Position numbers and translations under genes: made by a program. Below the pieces are notes generated by a model. That model worked only from the letters and a program-made list of their open reading frames with translations, had not been told where the DNA came from and did no database searches. From Bacillota bacterium (GTDB lineage Bacteria > Bacillota > Clostridia > Christensenellales > Aristaeellaceae), in NCBI GenBank assembly GCA_023421395.1, contig JAEZTL010000006.1:67696-131695 (forward strand): a DNA stretch of 64,000 bases. The letters are read 5' to 3'. The stretch's first letter is position 1, and the number at the start of each line of letters is the position of its first letter. Shown in pieces: positions 41,341 through 49,957 of this stretch.

Positions 41341-42270
41341 ATGGAGCGGGTCATTGCGCTGGACGTGGGCGGAACGCTGGTCAAGTACGGCGTGGTTTCA
41401 AAGGACGGGACCCTCGACGGCACGGGCAGCCTGGAAACCCGCGCGCAAGAGGGCGGCGAGGCGCTGATGGGCCGGCTGCTGGAAAAGGTCCGGGCGTTGA
41501 CCGGGGAATACCCGGACGCGGCGGCGGTGGCGGTATCTTCGCCGGGGCTGATCTCCGCGGACCACGGCGCCATCCGGTTTGCCGGCGGCAATCTGCCCGG
41601 TTGGACGGGCATGGAGGTGGCGCGGCGGGTGCGGCAGCACACCGGCCACCCGTGCTACGTGGAGAATGATGTCAACGCCGCGGCGCTGGGCGAGCGGTGG
41701 CGGGGCGCGGCGGTGGGTTGCCGGATGCTGGTGATGCTGGCGCTGGGCACCGGTGTGGGCGGAGCGGCCGTCGCCCGCGGGCAGCTCCTGACCGGCGCGA
41801 ACGGCGGCGCGGGGGAGTTCGGCCACATCGTGCTGTACCCCGGCGGCCTTTCCTGCACCTGCGGGCAGCGGGGATGCCTCGAGCAGTACGCCTCCACGGC
41901 GGCGCTCCGGCGCAGGACCGGCGCGCTGCCGGCGGGCCATCCGGCGCGCCTTGACGTGCGCAGACTGTTTGACGCCTGCCGCGCGGGCGACGGCCCCGCG
42001 CTCAAGGTACTGGACGGCTGGGTCTACGACCTCGCCGTGGGCATGGCTTCGCTGACTCACGCGTTCAATCCGGACGTGATGCTCCTGGGCGGAGGCGTGT
42101 CGGAGCAGGGGGATTTTCTACTGAATCGCGTGCGCGCGCAGCTTGAAAAGCTGGTGATCCCGTCGTTTTACGAGGGGATGAAGGTCGACCGGGCGCGCCT
42201 TGGCAACGATGCGGCGCTGCTCGGCGCCGCCGGCGCGGTGTTTGAAAAGACGGAGGGCATGGTGTTCTAG
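41341..42270 (+). CDS. ROK-family sugar kinase
   Basis: A 309-residue cytoplasmic kinase of the ROK family. It starts with ALDVGGTLVKYG (phosphate loop), has ALGTGVGGAAV in the middle and the zinc motif CTCGQRGCLEQYAS. It is related to but clearly different from the ROK protein at 109-1068 and may be a glucokinase, allose or N-acetylmannosamine kinase. The ATG at 41341 follows GGGGAG closely. It is monocistronic, ending at a 38-bp palindrome. Confidence 0.85.
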   Translation: MERVIALDVGGTLVKYGVVSKDGTLDGTGSLETRAQEGGEALMGRLLEKVRALTGEYPDAAAVAVSSPGLISADHGAIRFAGGNLPGWTGMEVARRVRQHTGHPCYVENDVNAAALGERWRGAAVGCRMLVMLALGTGVGGAAVARGQLLTGANGGAGEFGHIVLYPGGLSCTCGQRGCLEQYASTAALRRRTGALPAGHPARLDVRRLFDACRAGDGPALKVLDGWVYDLAVGMASLTHAFNPDVMLLGGGVSEQGDFLLNRVRAQLEKLVIPSFYEGMKVDRARLGNDAALLGAAGAVFEKTEGMVF

Positions 42271-42322
42271 CGTTTTGAGCCGCGACGCCGGACGGATGGA
42301 ACGGTATTGCGGCGGCAAACGA

Positions 42323-42360
42323 GCAAGAGGGCCCCGCGGCGCGCCGCGGGGCCCTCTTGC
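42323..42360. terminator. 38-bp perfect palindrome, shared terminator
   Basis: A perfect palindrome centred on GGCGCGCC between the convergent ROK and BMP genes. It can form an 18-bp GC-rich stem for either direction, though neither side has a long T-run. Confidence 0.65.
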
Positions 42361-42373
42361 GTGAAGTTGTGAT

Positions 42374-43471
42374 TTAGCCGACGGTGATGCCATCCACGAA
42401 CCAGGTGATGCCCAGAATGTCGCCGTTTGCAAGGGTCTGGCCCTCGGCCACCATCTCGGCGCCGGTGTTGTCCTTGATCGGGCCGGAGAACACGTTCAGC
42501 GAGCCGTCCAGGATCTTCGCGCGGGCGGCGTCGATGGCTTCCTGGGTACCGGCGGCGCAGTTGGCGGTCAGCGGGGCCAGATCGCACAGGCCTTCGGCGA
42601 GGCCCATCAGCGAGTTCTCAGGCGTCCAGGTGCCGTCGATGACCTTCTGCACGGCGTCGGTCATGTATACGCCCCAGTTCCAGATGGGGGCGGTCAGGTA
42701 GGCCTTGGGGGCGACGTTGGACACGTCCGCGTTGTAGCCCACCGCGAACAGGCCCTTTTCTTCGCAGGCGACCACGGGGCCCGTGGTGTCGCAATGCTGG
42801 GACAGGATGCCGCAGCCCGCCGCGATCAGCGCGTCGGCAGCCTGGCGTTCCTTGGTCGGGTCATACCAGGAGCCTGTTTCCTTGACGGTCATGGTCACGT
42901 CCGGGTTGACGCTCCTGGCGCCCAGGAAGTAGGCGTCCAGCGAGTAGACGACCTCGGGAATCGACTTGAACGCAGCCACATAGCCCAGGTGGTTGTTGCC
43001 GGTTTCCTTGGCCTTCAGGCCCGCGGCGATGCCCGACAGGTAACGGGCTTCCCAGATGCGGCCGAAGTAGTTGTTGAAATTGGTGTCGTTGGACTCATAG
43101 CCCGAGCAATGGGAGAAGATGACGTTCGGGTACTCGTCTGCCAGCTCTTTCGTATAATCCATGAAGCCGAAGCTGGTGGTGAAGATGATCTGGCAGCCCT
43201 GATCGATCAGCTCGCGGATGGCGGTTTCGCAGCTGGAGTCTTCCGCGATGTTCTTCTGAATCAAAATCTGATCATCCCGGAGGCCCAGCGCCTTCTGCAT
43301 GGCCAGCGTGCCCTGATGGTGCGCGTAGGTGTAGCCCAGATCGATGACGTCGCCGATGTAGACCACGCCAACCTTCAGCTGGTCCTTCGGAACCGGATCA
43401 AAGGCGAACGCGGTGCTCGTCATTCCAAGAAGCATGATCAGCGCCAGAGCCAGGATCAGAACCTTCCTCAT
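42374..43471 (-). CDS. BMP-family ABC transporter substrate-binding protein
   Basis: A 365-residue exported binding protein of the basic membrane protein/PnrA-like family, which captures nucleosides or related ligands. It has a signal peptide (LILALALIMLLGMTSTAFA), the family start LKVGVVYIGDVIDLGYTYAHH and FTTSFGFMDYT. The cleavage site is AFA-FD with no lipobox cysteine, unusual for a Gram-positive binding protein. SD GGAGG lies 7 nt before the ATG. No permease is adjacent; the operon at 25665-29250 is the likely partner. Confidence 0.9.
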   Translation of the reverse strand: MRKVLILALALIMLLGMTSTAFAFDPVPKDQLKVGVVYIGDVIDLGYTYAHHQGTLAMQKALGLRDDQILIQKNIAEDSSCETAIRELIDQGCQIIFTTSFGFMDYTKELADEYPNVIFSHCSGYESNDTNFNNYFGRIWEARYLSGIAAGLKAKETGNNHLGYVAAFKSIPEVVYSLDAYFLGARSVNPDVTMTVKETGSWYDPTKERQAADALIAAGCGILSQHCDTTGPVVACEEKGLFAVGYNADVSNVAPKAYLTAPIWNWGVYMTDAVQKVIDGTWTPENSLMGLAEGLCDLAPLTANCAAGTQEAIDAARAKILDGSLNVFSGPIKDNTGAEMVAEGQTLANGDILGITWFVDGITVG

Positions 43472-43544
43472 GGGTCATCCTCCCTTTCACATGGGTGGTC
43501 GGCCAAAAAAGCGATCCCGCTCCTCCGGCCGATCCATAGGTGTG

Positions 43545-43573
43545 ATTGTACACGTTTCGTGTACAAAACGCAA
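43545..43573 (-). promoter_or_regulatory. Promoter with operator in its spacer, BMP binding-protein gene
   Basis: Minus-strand TTGCGT (43573-43568) and TACAAT (43550-43545) are 17 bp apart. A perfect inverted repeat TTGTACACG-ttt-CGTGTACAA (43546-43566) fills the spacer and covers most of the -10. A repressor bound here would block the promoter. The remaining 290-bp gap to the GNAT gene shows no other clear feature. Confidence 0.6.
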
Positions 43574-43760
43574 CGGCTTTCGAACAGGTTTTACGGCGAT
43601 TTATCGGTACGAGGCCCAAAACCCGAACATTTTTGAAAGGTTTTCCTGCAAAATTCGCACAAGCCGCTGGGCCGCAGACCCATTTTTCCAAGGGTTTCCC
43701 GGTGCGGCGCAACCCCGTCCGCGAGATCCTGCGGCCGCGCGCCGGAAGCGCCGGAGAGGC

Positions 43761-44198
43761 TCAGCGCTGGAACACCTTCCAGATGCTCTTTTGCTCTTTG
43801 CGCACCTGATAGCCCATGCGTTGGTAAAACGCGTGGGCACCCAGCCGGTCGGAGCCGGAAGAGAGCCGGACGCCCGCCGCGCCGGTGGCTCTGGCCCACT
43901 CCTCGCAGGCGGTGAGGAGCGCCCGGCCGACGCCCTTGCCCTGGTACCCCGGGTCCACCGCAAGCGCCATCACGTACTTGAGCGGATCGGCAAACAACGT
44001 CTCGTAATCGCAGGCGTGGATGTAGCCGATCGCACGGCCCGCCTCGTCCTCCGCCACCCGGATAAAATGGCGGGGATCTTGCGTCACCCGAATCAGCCGC
44101 CGCCGGGTATCCTCCGCGGGCGAGGCGTAGCCCAGCGCCGCGAGGCTGATCCCGGCGATGCGCCCGGCATCCTCCGGGCGGGCCGCGCGCAGCTTCAT
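43761..44198 (-). CDS. GNAT-family N-acetyltransferase
   Basis: A 145-residue acetyltransferase of the RimI-like GNAT fold: start MKLRAARPEDAGRIAGI, and the acetyl-CoA loop AVDPGYQGKGVGRALLTACE, followed by GAAGVRLSSGSDRLGAHAFY. The acceptor (protein N-terminus, amine or antibiotic) cannot be told. Its ATG overlaps the stop of the aminopeptidase gene as ATGA, so the two are translationally coupled. Confidence 0.85.
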   Translation of the reverse strand: MKLRAARPEDAGRIAGISLAALGYASPAEDTRRRLIRVTQDPRHFIRVAEDEAGRAIGYIHACDYETLFADPLKYVMALAVDPGYQGKGVGRALLTACEEWARATGAAGVRLSSGSDRLGAHAFYQRMGYQVRKEQKSIWKVFQR

Positions 44199-45310
44199 TT
44201 GAGCGCCTCGGGGTTGAGCCCCGCGAGGTCCCCGGCCACGAACAGACCGTCTTTTCGGATCAGTTCGCCGTCAAACCAGATCTCGCCGCCGCCGTATTCC
44301 GGGGTCTGGATTGACACCAGATCCCAGTGCACGGCGGACTGGTTCCCGTTGTCGCACTCCTCGTAGCAGGCGCCCGGCGTGAAGTGAAAGGAGCCCGCGA
44401 TCTTCTCGTCGAACAGGATGTCCTTCATCGGGAAGGTGATGTAGGGATTCACGCCCAGCGCGAATTCGCCCACGTAGCGGGCGCCCTCGTCGGTGTCGAA
44501 CACCTTGTTGATGCGCGCCGCATCGTTGGCGGTGGCTTCGATGATCTTGCCGTCCCGGAAGGTCAGGCGGATGTTCTCGTAGGTGAAACCGTCGTGGGGC
44601 GAGGGCGCGTTGTAGGAAATCGTTCCGTTGACGCTGGTCCGGACCGGCGCGGTGTAGACCTCGCCGTCGGGAATGTTCATCTCACCCGCGCATTTGATGG
44701 GCGGCAGGCCCTTGATGGAGAAGGTCAGGTCCGTGCCGGGGCCTACGATATGCACCTTGTCGGTCTTCTTCATGCGCGAAACGAGGCTATCCATCGCCCG
44801 GTCCATTTTTCCGTAATCCAGGCAGCACACATCGAAGTAGAAGTCCTCGAAGGCTTCGGTGGACATGCCGGCGTTCTGTGCCATCGACGGTGACGGATAG
44901 CGCAGTACCACCCATTTGGTCTTGGCCACGCGGATCTCGTGGTGCACCGGGTGCCATACGCGCTTCATGTAAAGCTGGGTCTTGTCGGCGGGCACGTCGC
45001 TCATCTCGTAGATGTTGACGCTGGAGCGAAGGCCGACATAGGCCTGCATCTCGCGCATGAGGTGGGCTTCGTTTTCCGCCCAGAGCACGGCCTGTTCCTC
45101 GGTGAGACCCATCACGACCCGCCGCTCCACCGCCGGGTCCTTGATCCATACGAACGGCACGCCGCCCGCCTTCTGAGCCTCTTCCACCAGCGCGGTCACC
45201 AGCGGCAGCTCAAGCCCGATGTTTTCGATCAGAATTTTCTCGCCGCGCCGGAGCCTGACCGATTGGTTGATCAGGTTCTTCGCCAGCGTGCGGATGCGCG
45301 GATCATGCAT
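44195..45310 (-). CDS. Aminopeptidase, M29 family
   Basis: A 371-residue cytoplasmic metallo-aminopeptidase of the thermophilic M29 (AmpS/PepS) type. The recognisable blocks are CAGEMNIPDGEVYTAP, EFALGVNPYI and the late SAVHWDLV with metal-binding histidine. It removes N-terminal residues from peptides. The ATG at 45310 follows AAGGGG by about 9 nt. It is first in a two-gene unit with the GNAT gene, driven by a good promoter. Confidence 0.88.
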   Translation of the reverse strand: MHDPRIRTLAKNLINQSVRLRRGEKILIENIGLELPLVTALVEEAQKAGGVPFVWIKDPAVERRVVMGLTEEQAVLWAENEAHLMREMQAYVGLRSSVNIYEMSDVPADKTQLYMKRVWHPVHHEIRVAKTKWVVLRYPSPSMAQNAGMSTEAFEDFYFDVCCLDYGKMDRAMDSLVSRMKKTDKVHIVGPGTDLTFSIKGLPPIKCAGEMNIPDGEVYTAPVRTSVNGTISYNAPSPHDGFTYENIRLTFRDGKIIEATANDAARINKVFDTDEGARYVGEFALGVNPYITFPMKDILFDEKIAGSFHFTPGACYEECDNGNQSAVHWDLVSIQTPEYGGGEIWFDGELIRKDGLFVAGDLAGLNPEALK

Positions 45311-45346
45311 GAAAATCGCCCCTTTTGTCTTATTGACTTTGCTTCT

Positions 45347-45376
45347 ATTATAACCGGGAAAAGGACGCCTTGTCAA
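45347..45376 (-). promoter_or_regulatory. Promoter of the aminopeptidase-GNAT unit
   Basis: Minus-strand TTGACA (45376-45371) and TATAAT (45352-45347), spacer 18 bp. Confidence 0.75.
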
Positions 45377-45400
45377 AGGAATTGAGGACTTCGCCCTTGA

Positions 45401-45429
45401 TTGCGCGCCCACGTGATTTGTGCTATCAT
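45401..45429 (+). promoter_or_regulatory. Promoter of the dnaD-dnaI operon
   Basis: TTGCGC (45401-45406) and TATCAT (45424-45429), spacer 17 bp, back to back with the aminopeptidase promoter. Confidence 0.6.
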
Positions 45430-45468
45430 GGGGCGTACCACAGTGGATACGGGAACGGAGGACTCCGG

Positions 45469-46953
45469 ATGGTGGAGCTCAGGTGTTCGGATGATTTTGC
45501 GCTGTACGATGTGACGCCGCTGGAAAACCTTTTCATATTGGAATACCTGCCCCACGCCACGGGCGACCAGGTGCGGGTGTACCTCTATGCGCTGATGCAG
45601 TGCCGCCAAAGGGCGGACTGCACGGTGGAAGGGCTGGCGCGCGCGCTGCGCATAAAGCCGGATAAGGCGCTGGAAGCCCTCCGGTACTGGGAGTCAAGGG
45701 GACTTTTGAAGGGCGTGTCCGATAACCCGCCCTCCTTTGAATTCATGAACGTTCGCTCCGCCATGCAGGCGGGCTGCGATCAGGACCCGGCCTACCGCTA
45801 CCGGGACTTCAACAAGGAACTGGTGGAGATCGCCCAGGGCGCGGTGCGCCCCGCCCAGTTCAGCCAGGCGATGGAGTGGGTTGAGGAGATGAGTCTGCCC
45901 GCCGAGGTGGTGCTCATCATGGCCCGTCACACGGCCCGGCGGCTGACGGAGGCCAACGGCGGCAAGCCCCGCTCCGTGCCCTACCTTTTCAAAGTGCTGG
46001 GTGAGACGGCGGCAGACTGGGCTGCGCGGGATGTCCGCACGCCGGAAAAGGCGCGCGCGGAGCTGGACAAGGCGCTGCCCGAGCACCAGACGGCCGGCAT
46101 GATCTGCGACTACTTCAATTTCCGCCGCCTGCCCACGGAGGCGGAGGTGGCGCTGGTGCGCAACTGGCTGGGGGCGTGGAAGCTCACCCGGGCGGATATC
46201 GAGCGGGCGCTTCAGGAGACCGCCGCCAGCGCCAGCCCGTCGTTCAAATACCTGGACGGCATCCTCGCCAGGCACCGCGGCGGCGCGGGGCAGGTAGCCG
46301 CCGGGCTGGACGAGGAGCAGAAAATCGCGGCGGGCCTTCGGGATGCGCTGGCGGAGTTGGGCGCGCAGACGCGGACCCTGCCCAAGTCCCAGATGGAGAC
46401 CTACCGGGGCTGGCTCGAAGACGGCTTCGAGCCGGGGACCATCGCCCGGGCCGCCACCCGCGCCGGCAACAAGGGGCGCCATACCTTCGGCGCGCTGGAG
46501 GACGAGGTGCGCCGCTTTGCCAGCCTGAACCTGCGTACCGTGGAGGCGGCCGACCGCTACAACGAGGCGCGCGGCATCCTCAAGCAAAGGACGCGGCAGA
46601 TGTTGGAGGCCGCCGGGCGCGACCGGAAGCCCTCCGAATCCGACATGCGGCAGATGGCCGATTGGCTTAAAGTTCAGCCGCTGGAGGTCATCCTCCTGGC
46701 CGCGAAGGGAGCCCGGGAGATGCAGATGCCGCTCAAGGCCATTGAAAAGAACCTGAAAGCCTGGACGGAAAAGGGCATCCGCACCCCGGAGGGCGCGCTT
46801 TCGGAGATCGAGAGCCGCAAGGCGGCGCGGGAGGCGGCGCCGGCGGCCGCGCCTGCTCGGGCAGCTCGGCCGACCGCCTACAGCCAGAGAAGCTATGACA
46901 GCCAATTTCTGGACGGCCTGGTGGCCGCCCCGGAAGGCGGGGAGAAGCCATGA
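45469..46953 (+). CDS. DnaD-domain replication initiation/primosome protein
   Basis: A 494-residue protein. Residues 1 to about 110 form a winged-helix DnaB/DnaD-type N-terminal domain (YLYALMQCRQRADCTVEGLA). Two or more DnaD-like helical domains follow (for example MICDYFNFRRLPTEAEVALV, WLGAWKLTRADIERAL), then an Ala/Pro-rich linker and a C-terminal YDSQFLDGL peptide. It would remodel DNA and recruit the helicase loader at oriC or at restart sites. GGAGG lies before the ATG. The stop overlaps the next start as ATGA. Confidence 0.85.
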   Translation: MVELRCSDDFALYDVTPLENLFILEYLPHATGDQVRVYLYALMQCRQRADCTVEGLARALRIKPDKALEALRYWESRGLLKGVSDNPPSFEFMNVRSAMQAGCDQDPAYRYRDFNKELVEIAQGAVRPAQFSQAMEWVEEMSLPAEVVLIMARHTARRLTEANGGKPRSVPYLFKVLGETAADWAARDVRTPEKARAELDKALPEHQTAGMICDYFNFRRLPTEAEVALVRNWLGAWKLTRADIERALQETAASASPSFKYLDGILARHRGGAGQVAAGLDEEQKIAAGLRDALAELGAQTRTLPKSQMETYRGWLEDGFEPGTIARAATRAGNKGRHTFGALEDEVRRFASLNLRTVEAADRYNEARGILKQRTRQMLEAAGRDRKPSESDMRQMADWLKVQPLEVILLAAKGAREMQMPLKAIEKNLKAWTEKGIRTPEGALSEIESRKAAREAAPAAAPARAARPTAYSQRSYDSQFLDGLVAAPEGGEKP

Positions 46954-47924
46954 CGCGGGGAGAACTGGACGCCCGGCTCGAAGCCGAATATCAGAAAAAG
47001 CGCGCCGACGCGCAGCGCGCGCGAAACGAGCGGCAGGCTGAGGCTGAGGCGCTCGATCCGGAGATCGGGCGGCTGACGGGAGAATTGTTCGCGCAGTTTG
47101 CGCAGTCCGCGCGCACGGCCATGGCGGAGCCCGAGGCGGCGCGCGAGCGCTCGGAGGCGCTGCGGCGCCTTGTTCTGGAAAAACGCCGGGAGATCAAGGC
47201 GCGCCTTCGGGCGCTGGGTCTGCCGGAGGATTACCTCGACGCGCGGCACGAGTGCCCGGATTGCGACGATGCCGGCTGGCTGGACGAATACCACCGGTTG
47301 CCCTGCGCGTGCCGCGCCCGGCGCGAGGCGGAGCTTTTGATGGAGAGCGCGGGGCTCAGCCGCGTGTGGCGCGGCTTCGGAGAATTTGACGAGGGCGTCT
47401 ACCCTACCGAGGCGCAGAAGCGCCAGGGTCTGGCCGCCCGTGCGCTCTGCGAGGCCTACGCCGACGGCTTTCCGAAGCTGGAGAAGCCGAACCTTCTGCT
47501 CTTGGGCGAGAGCGGCCTCGGCAAGACATTCCTTCTCGAAGCCATCGCCGAACGCGTCAGCGCGCGGCGGCTGCCGGCGCTTTCCATGAGCGCCTTCCGC
47601 ATGCTGGAATCCATGCGCGCCTATCACTTCGGCCAAAGCGGCGAGGACGCCGCCTTCCGCCGCATGGTGGACTGCGATCTGCTGCTGGTGGACGATCTGG
47701 GCACCGAGCCGATGCTGGGCAACATCACCGTGGAGTACCTGTTTACGCTGCTCAGCGAGCGCGGCGCGGCCCGCCGCGCCACGGTGATCGCCACCAACCT
47801 CATGCCCTCGGACCTGATGACGCGCTACGGCGAGCGGGTGATGTCAAGGCTCCTGGACAAAAATACGACCACCGCGATCCGCCTCTCCGGCGCGGACCTC
47901 CGACTGACGGGAGGAAGCCGATGA
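46950..47924 (+). CDS. DnaI/DnaC-type helicase loader ATPase
   Basis: A 324-residue AAA+ ATPase. A coiled-coil N-terminus precedes a zinc-binding patch (CPDCDDAGW, then CACRA) and the ATPase with Walker A GESGLGKT, Walker B LLLVDDLGTEP and the arginine-finger region VMSRLLDKN. It loads the replicative helicase onto DNA together with the DnaD-like protein encoded just before. It overlaps both neighbours by 4 nt. Confidence 0.9.
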   Translation: MTRGELDARLEAEYQKKRADAQRARNERQAEAEALDPEIGRLTGELFAQFAQSARTAMAEPEAARERSEALRRLVLEKRREIKARLRALGLPEDYLDARHECPDCDDAGWLDEYHRLPCACRARREAELLMESAGLSRVWRGFGEFDEGVYPTEAQKRQGLAARALCEAYADGFPKLEKPNLLLLGESGLGKTFLLEAIAERVSARRLPALSMSAFRMLESMRAYHFGQSGEDAAFRRMVDCDLLLVDDLGTEPMLGNITVEYLFTLLSERGAARRATVIATNLMPSDLMTRYGERVMSRLLDKNTTTAIRLSGADLRLTGGSR

Positions 47925-48424
47925 GCGCGCGGGAGGAAATCCTGGCCTACCTGGACGGGATTGGCGTTTCCTACGACCTCGCGGAGCACCCGCCGGTTCA
48001 CACCATCGAGGACTGCGCCCGGGCCGAGGAACTGCTTGGCTGCGTGGTGCCGAAAAACCTCTATCTGACACCGAGGAACCAGTCGAGCTATACCCTGTGC
48101 CTCACGAGGCCCTCCGCCCTCTTCCGCACGGCGGACTTTTCCAAGCAGATCAGCTCGTCGCGCCTGAGCTTCGGCGGGGCGGAGGCGCTCCTGGAAAGGC
48201 TCCGCACCACCCCCGGCGCGGTGAGCCCCATGGGGCTGATCTTTCCCTCGGCGGCCGCGGTGCCGCTGTATCTGGACGAGCGGCTGAAGTCCGTCTTGCG
48301 CCTGGGCTTTCACCCCAACGACAACACCGCGACCCTCGCGATGAGGACGGAGGATTTTCTCGGCCGCTTCCTGCCCGCGCTGGGCCGGACGCCGCGCTTT
48401 GCTTTTTTTCCGGACGTTTCCTAA
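47921..48424 (+). CDS. YbaK/PrdX-type aminoacyl-tRNA deacylase
   Basis: A 167-residue protein of the prolyl-tRNA-synthetase-associated editing family (PrdX/ProXp). Recognisable parts are YDLAEHPPVHTIEDC, a lysine in VPKNLYLTPRN, LSFGGAEALLERL, TPGAVSPMGL and the late NDNTATLAM. It hydrolyses mischarged tRNA such as Ala-tRNA(Pro) in trans. It overlaps the helicase-loader stop as ATGA and precedes gltX, another translation gene. Confidence 0.87.
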   Translation: MSAREEILAYLDGIGVSYDLAEHPPVHTIEDCARAEELLGCVVPKNLYLTPRNQSSYTLCLTRPSALFRTADFSKQISSSRLSFGGAEALLERLRTTPGAVSPMGLIFPSAAAVPLYLDERLKSVLRLGFHPNDNTATLAMRTEDFLGRFLPALGRTPRFAFFPDVS

Positions 48425-48446
48425 CCTTCCATAACGCTTCCTGCGA

Positions 48447-48482
48447 TTGATTATTTTCCGTAAGGGTGTTATACTCTTACGG
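48447..48482 (+). promoter_or_regulatory. gltX promoter with inverted repeat around the -10
   Basis: TTGATT (48447-48452) and TATACT (48470-48475) are 17 bp apart. The inverted repeat CCGTAAG (48458-48464)/CTTACGG (48476-48482) flanks the -10, as an operator would. Confidence 0.6.
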
Positions 48483-48508
48483 ACTGTTTGATTGGGGAGA
48501 AGATTCAC

Positions 48509-49957
48509 ATGGTTCGCACGAGATTCGCGCCCAGCCCCACGGGCTATATGCATCTGGGAAACCTGCGCACGGCGCTGTACGCATACCTCTTCGCGCGCCG
48601 CATGGGCGGCACGTTCATTCTGCGCATCGAGGACACCGACCAGGAGCGGGAGGTGCCCGGCGCGGTGGAGAAGATTTACCGCTCGCTGGAGATGGCCGGG
48701 CTGGACCACGACGAGGGCCCGGACGTGGGCGGCGATTACGGCCCCTACATCCAGACCCAGCGGCGGGAGATTTATCCGGAATACGCCCGGGAATTGATCG
48801 AGCGCGGCGGCGCCTACCCCTGCTTCTGCACCAAGGAGGAGTTGGAGGCCCGGCGCGCCGAGGCCGAGGCCCGGGGCGAAACCTACAAGTATGACAAGCA
48901 CTGCCTGCACCTGCCCAAGGAGGAGGTGGCGCGCCGCATCGCCGCCGGCGAGCCCCATGTGATCCGGCAGAACGTGCCCCTTACGGGCGAGGCCGGCTTT
49001 GACGACGCGCTCTACGGCCGCGTATCCGTCGCCTGCGCCACGCTGGACGACAACGTGCTCATCAAGGCGGACGGCCTGCCCACCTACAACTTCGCAAACG
49101 TCGTGGACGACCACCTGATGGGCATCACCCACGTGATGCGCGGCACGGAATACCTGTCCAGCGCGCCCAAGTATAACCTTCTGTACGAATCCTTCGGCTG
49201 GACGCCGCCCACCTACGTCCACCTGCCGGTGGTCATGCGGGACGCCACGCACAAGCTTTCGAAGCGCCACGGCGATCCGTCCTTCGAGGATCTGCTGGAT
49301 CAGGGATACTTAAAGGAAGCCGTTATCAACTTCATCGCGCTCCTTGGCTGGAGCCCGAGGAGCGAGCAGGAGTTTTTCACGCTGGACGAGCTGAAGGAGA
49401 AGTTCGACCTGGAGGGGCTCAACAAGTCCCCGTCGATCTTCGACACCGTGAAGCTTCGCTGGTTCAACGCCGAGTACATGCGGCGCCTCGCGCCGGAGGC
49501 ATTCGAGGAGCTGGCCGCACCCTGGCTTAAAAAGGCGCTCGCCCCGGAGAAGTTTGACTTCCACAGAATTTCGGAGCTTCTGCACGGCCGCACCGACGTG
49601 CTTTCGGACATCCCCGGCATGGTGGGCTTCCTCGCGGAAATGCCGGAGTTTTCCCCCGAGCTTTACGTCCACAAGAAGATGAAGTGCGACGCCGCCGTCG
49701 CGCTCGCGGCGCTTACGCTGATGCTGCCGGTGGTCGAGGGCGTTTCCGAATGGACGGAGGAGGCGCTGCACGGGGCGCTGATGAGCGCCATCGCCGAAAG
49801 CGGCATGAAAAATGGCCAGGTGCTCTGGCCGCTTCGCGTGGCCATTTCGGGCCAGGCGTCCACCCCCGGCGGCGCGATTGAGATCGCGTACCTGCTGGGC
49901 CGCGAAGAGACGCTTCGCCGCCTGAGGCAGTCGATCGAAGCCCTCGCCGGCGCATGA
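48509..49957 (+). CDS. gltX: Glutamyl-tRNA synthetase
   Basis: A 482-residue class I synthetase charging tRNA(Glu), and likely tRNA(Gln) for later amidation. The HIGH motif appears as SPTGYMHLGNLRTAL and KMSKS as HKLSKRHG. The zinc-like CFCTKEELEARR region and the C-terminal helical anticodon-binding domain are present. The ATG at 48509 is 8 nt after GGGGAGA. Its stop overlaps the next gene as ATGA. Confidence 0.95.
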   Translation: MVRTRFAPSPTGYMHLGNLRTALYAYLFARRMGGTFILRIEDTDQEREVPGAVEKIYRSLEMAGLDHDEGPDVGGDYGPYIQTQRREIYPEYARELIERGGAYPCFCTKEELEARRAEAEARGETYKYDKHCLHLPKEEVARRIAAGEPHVIRQNVPLTGEAGFDDALYGRVSVACATLDDNVLIKADGLPTYNFANVVDDHLMGITHVMRGTEYLSSAPKYNLLYESFGWTPPTYVHLPVVMRDATHKLSKRHGDPSFEDLLDQGYLKEAVINFIALLGWSPRSEQEFFTLDELKEKFDLEGLNKSPSIFDTVKLRWFNAEYMRRLAPEAFEELAAPWLKKALAPEKFDFHRISELLHGRTDVLSDIPGMVGFLAEMPEFSPELYVHKKMKCDAAVALAALTLMLPVVEGVSEWTEEALHGALMSAIAESGMKNGQVLWPLRVAISGQASTPGGAIEIAYLLGREETLRRLRQSIEALAGA

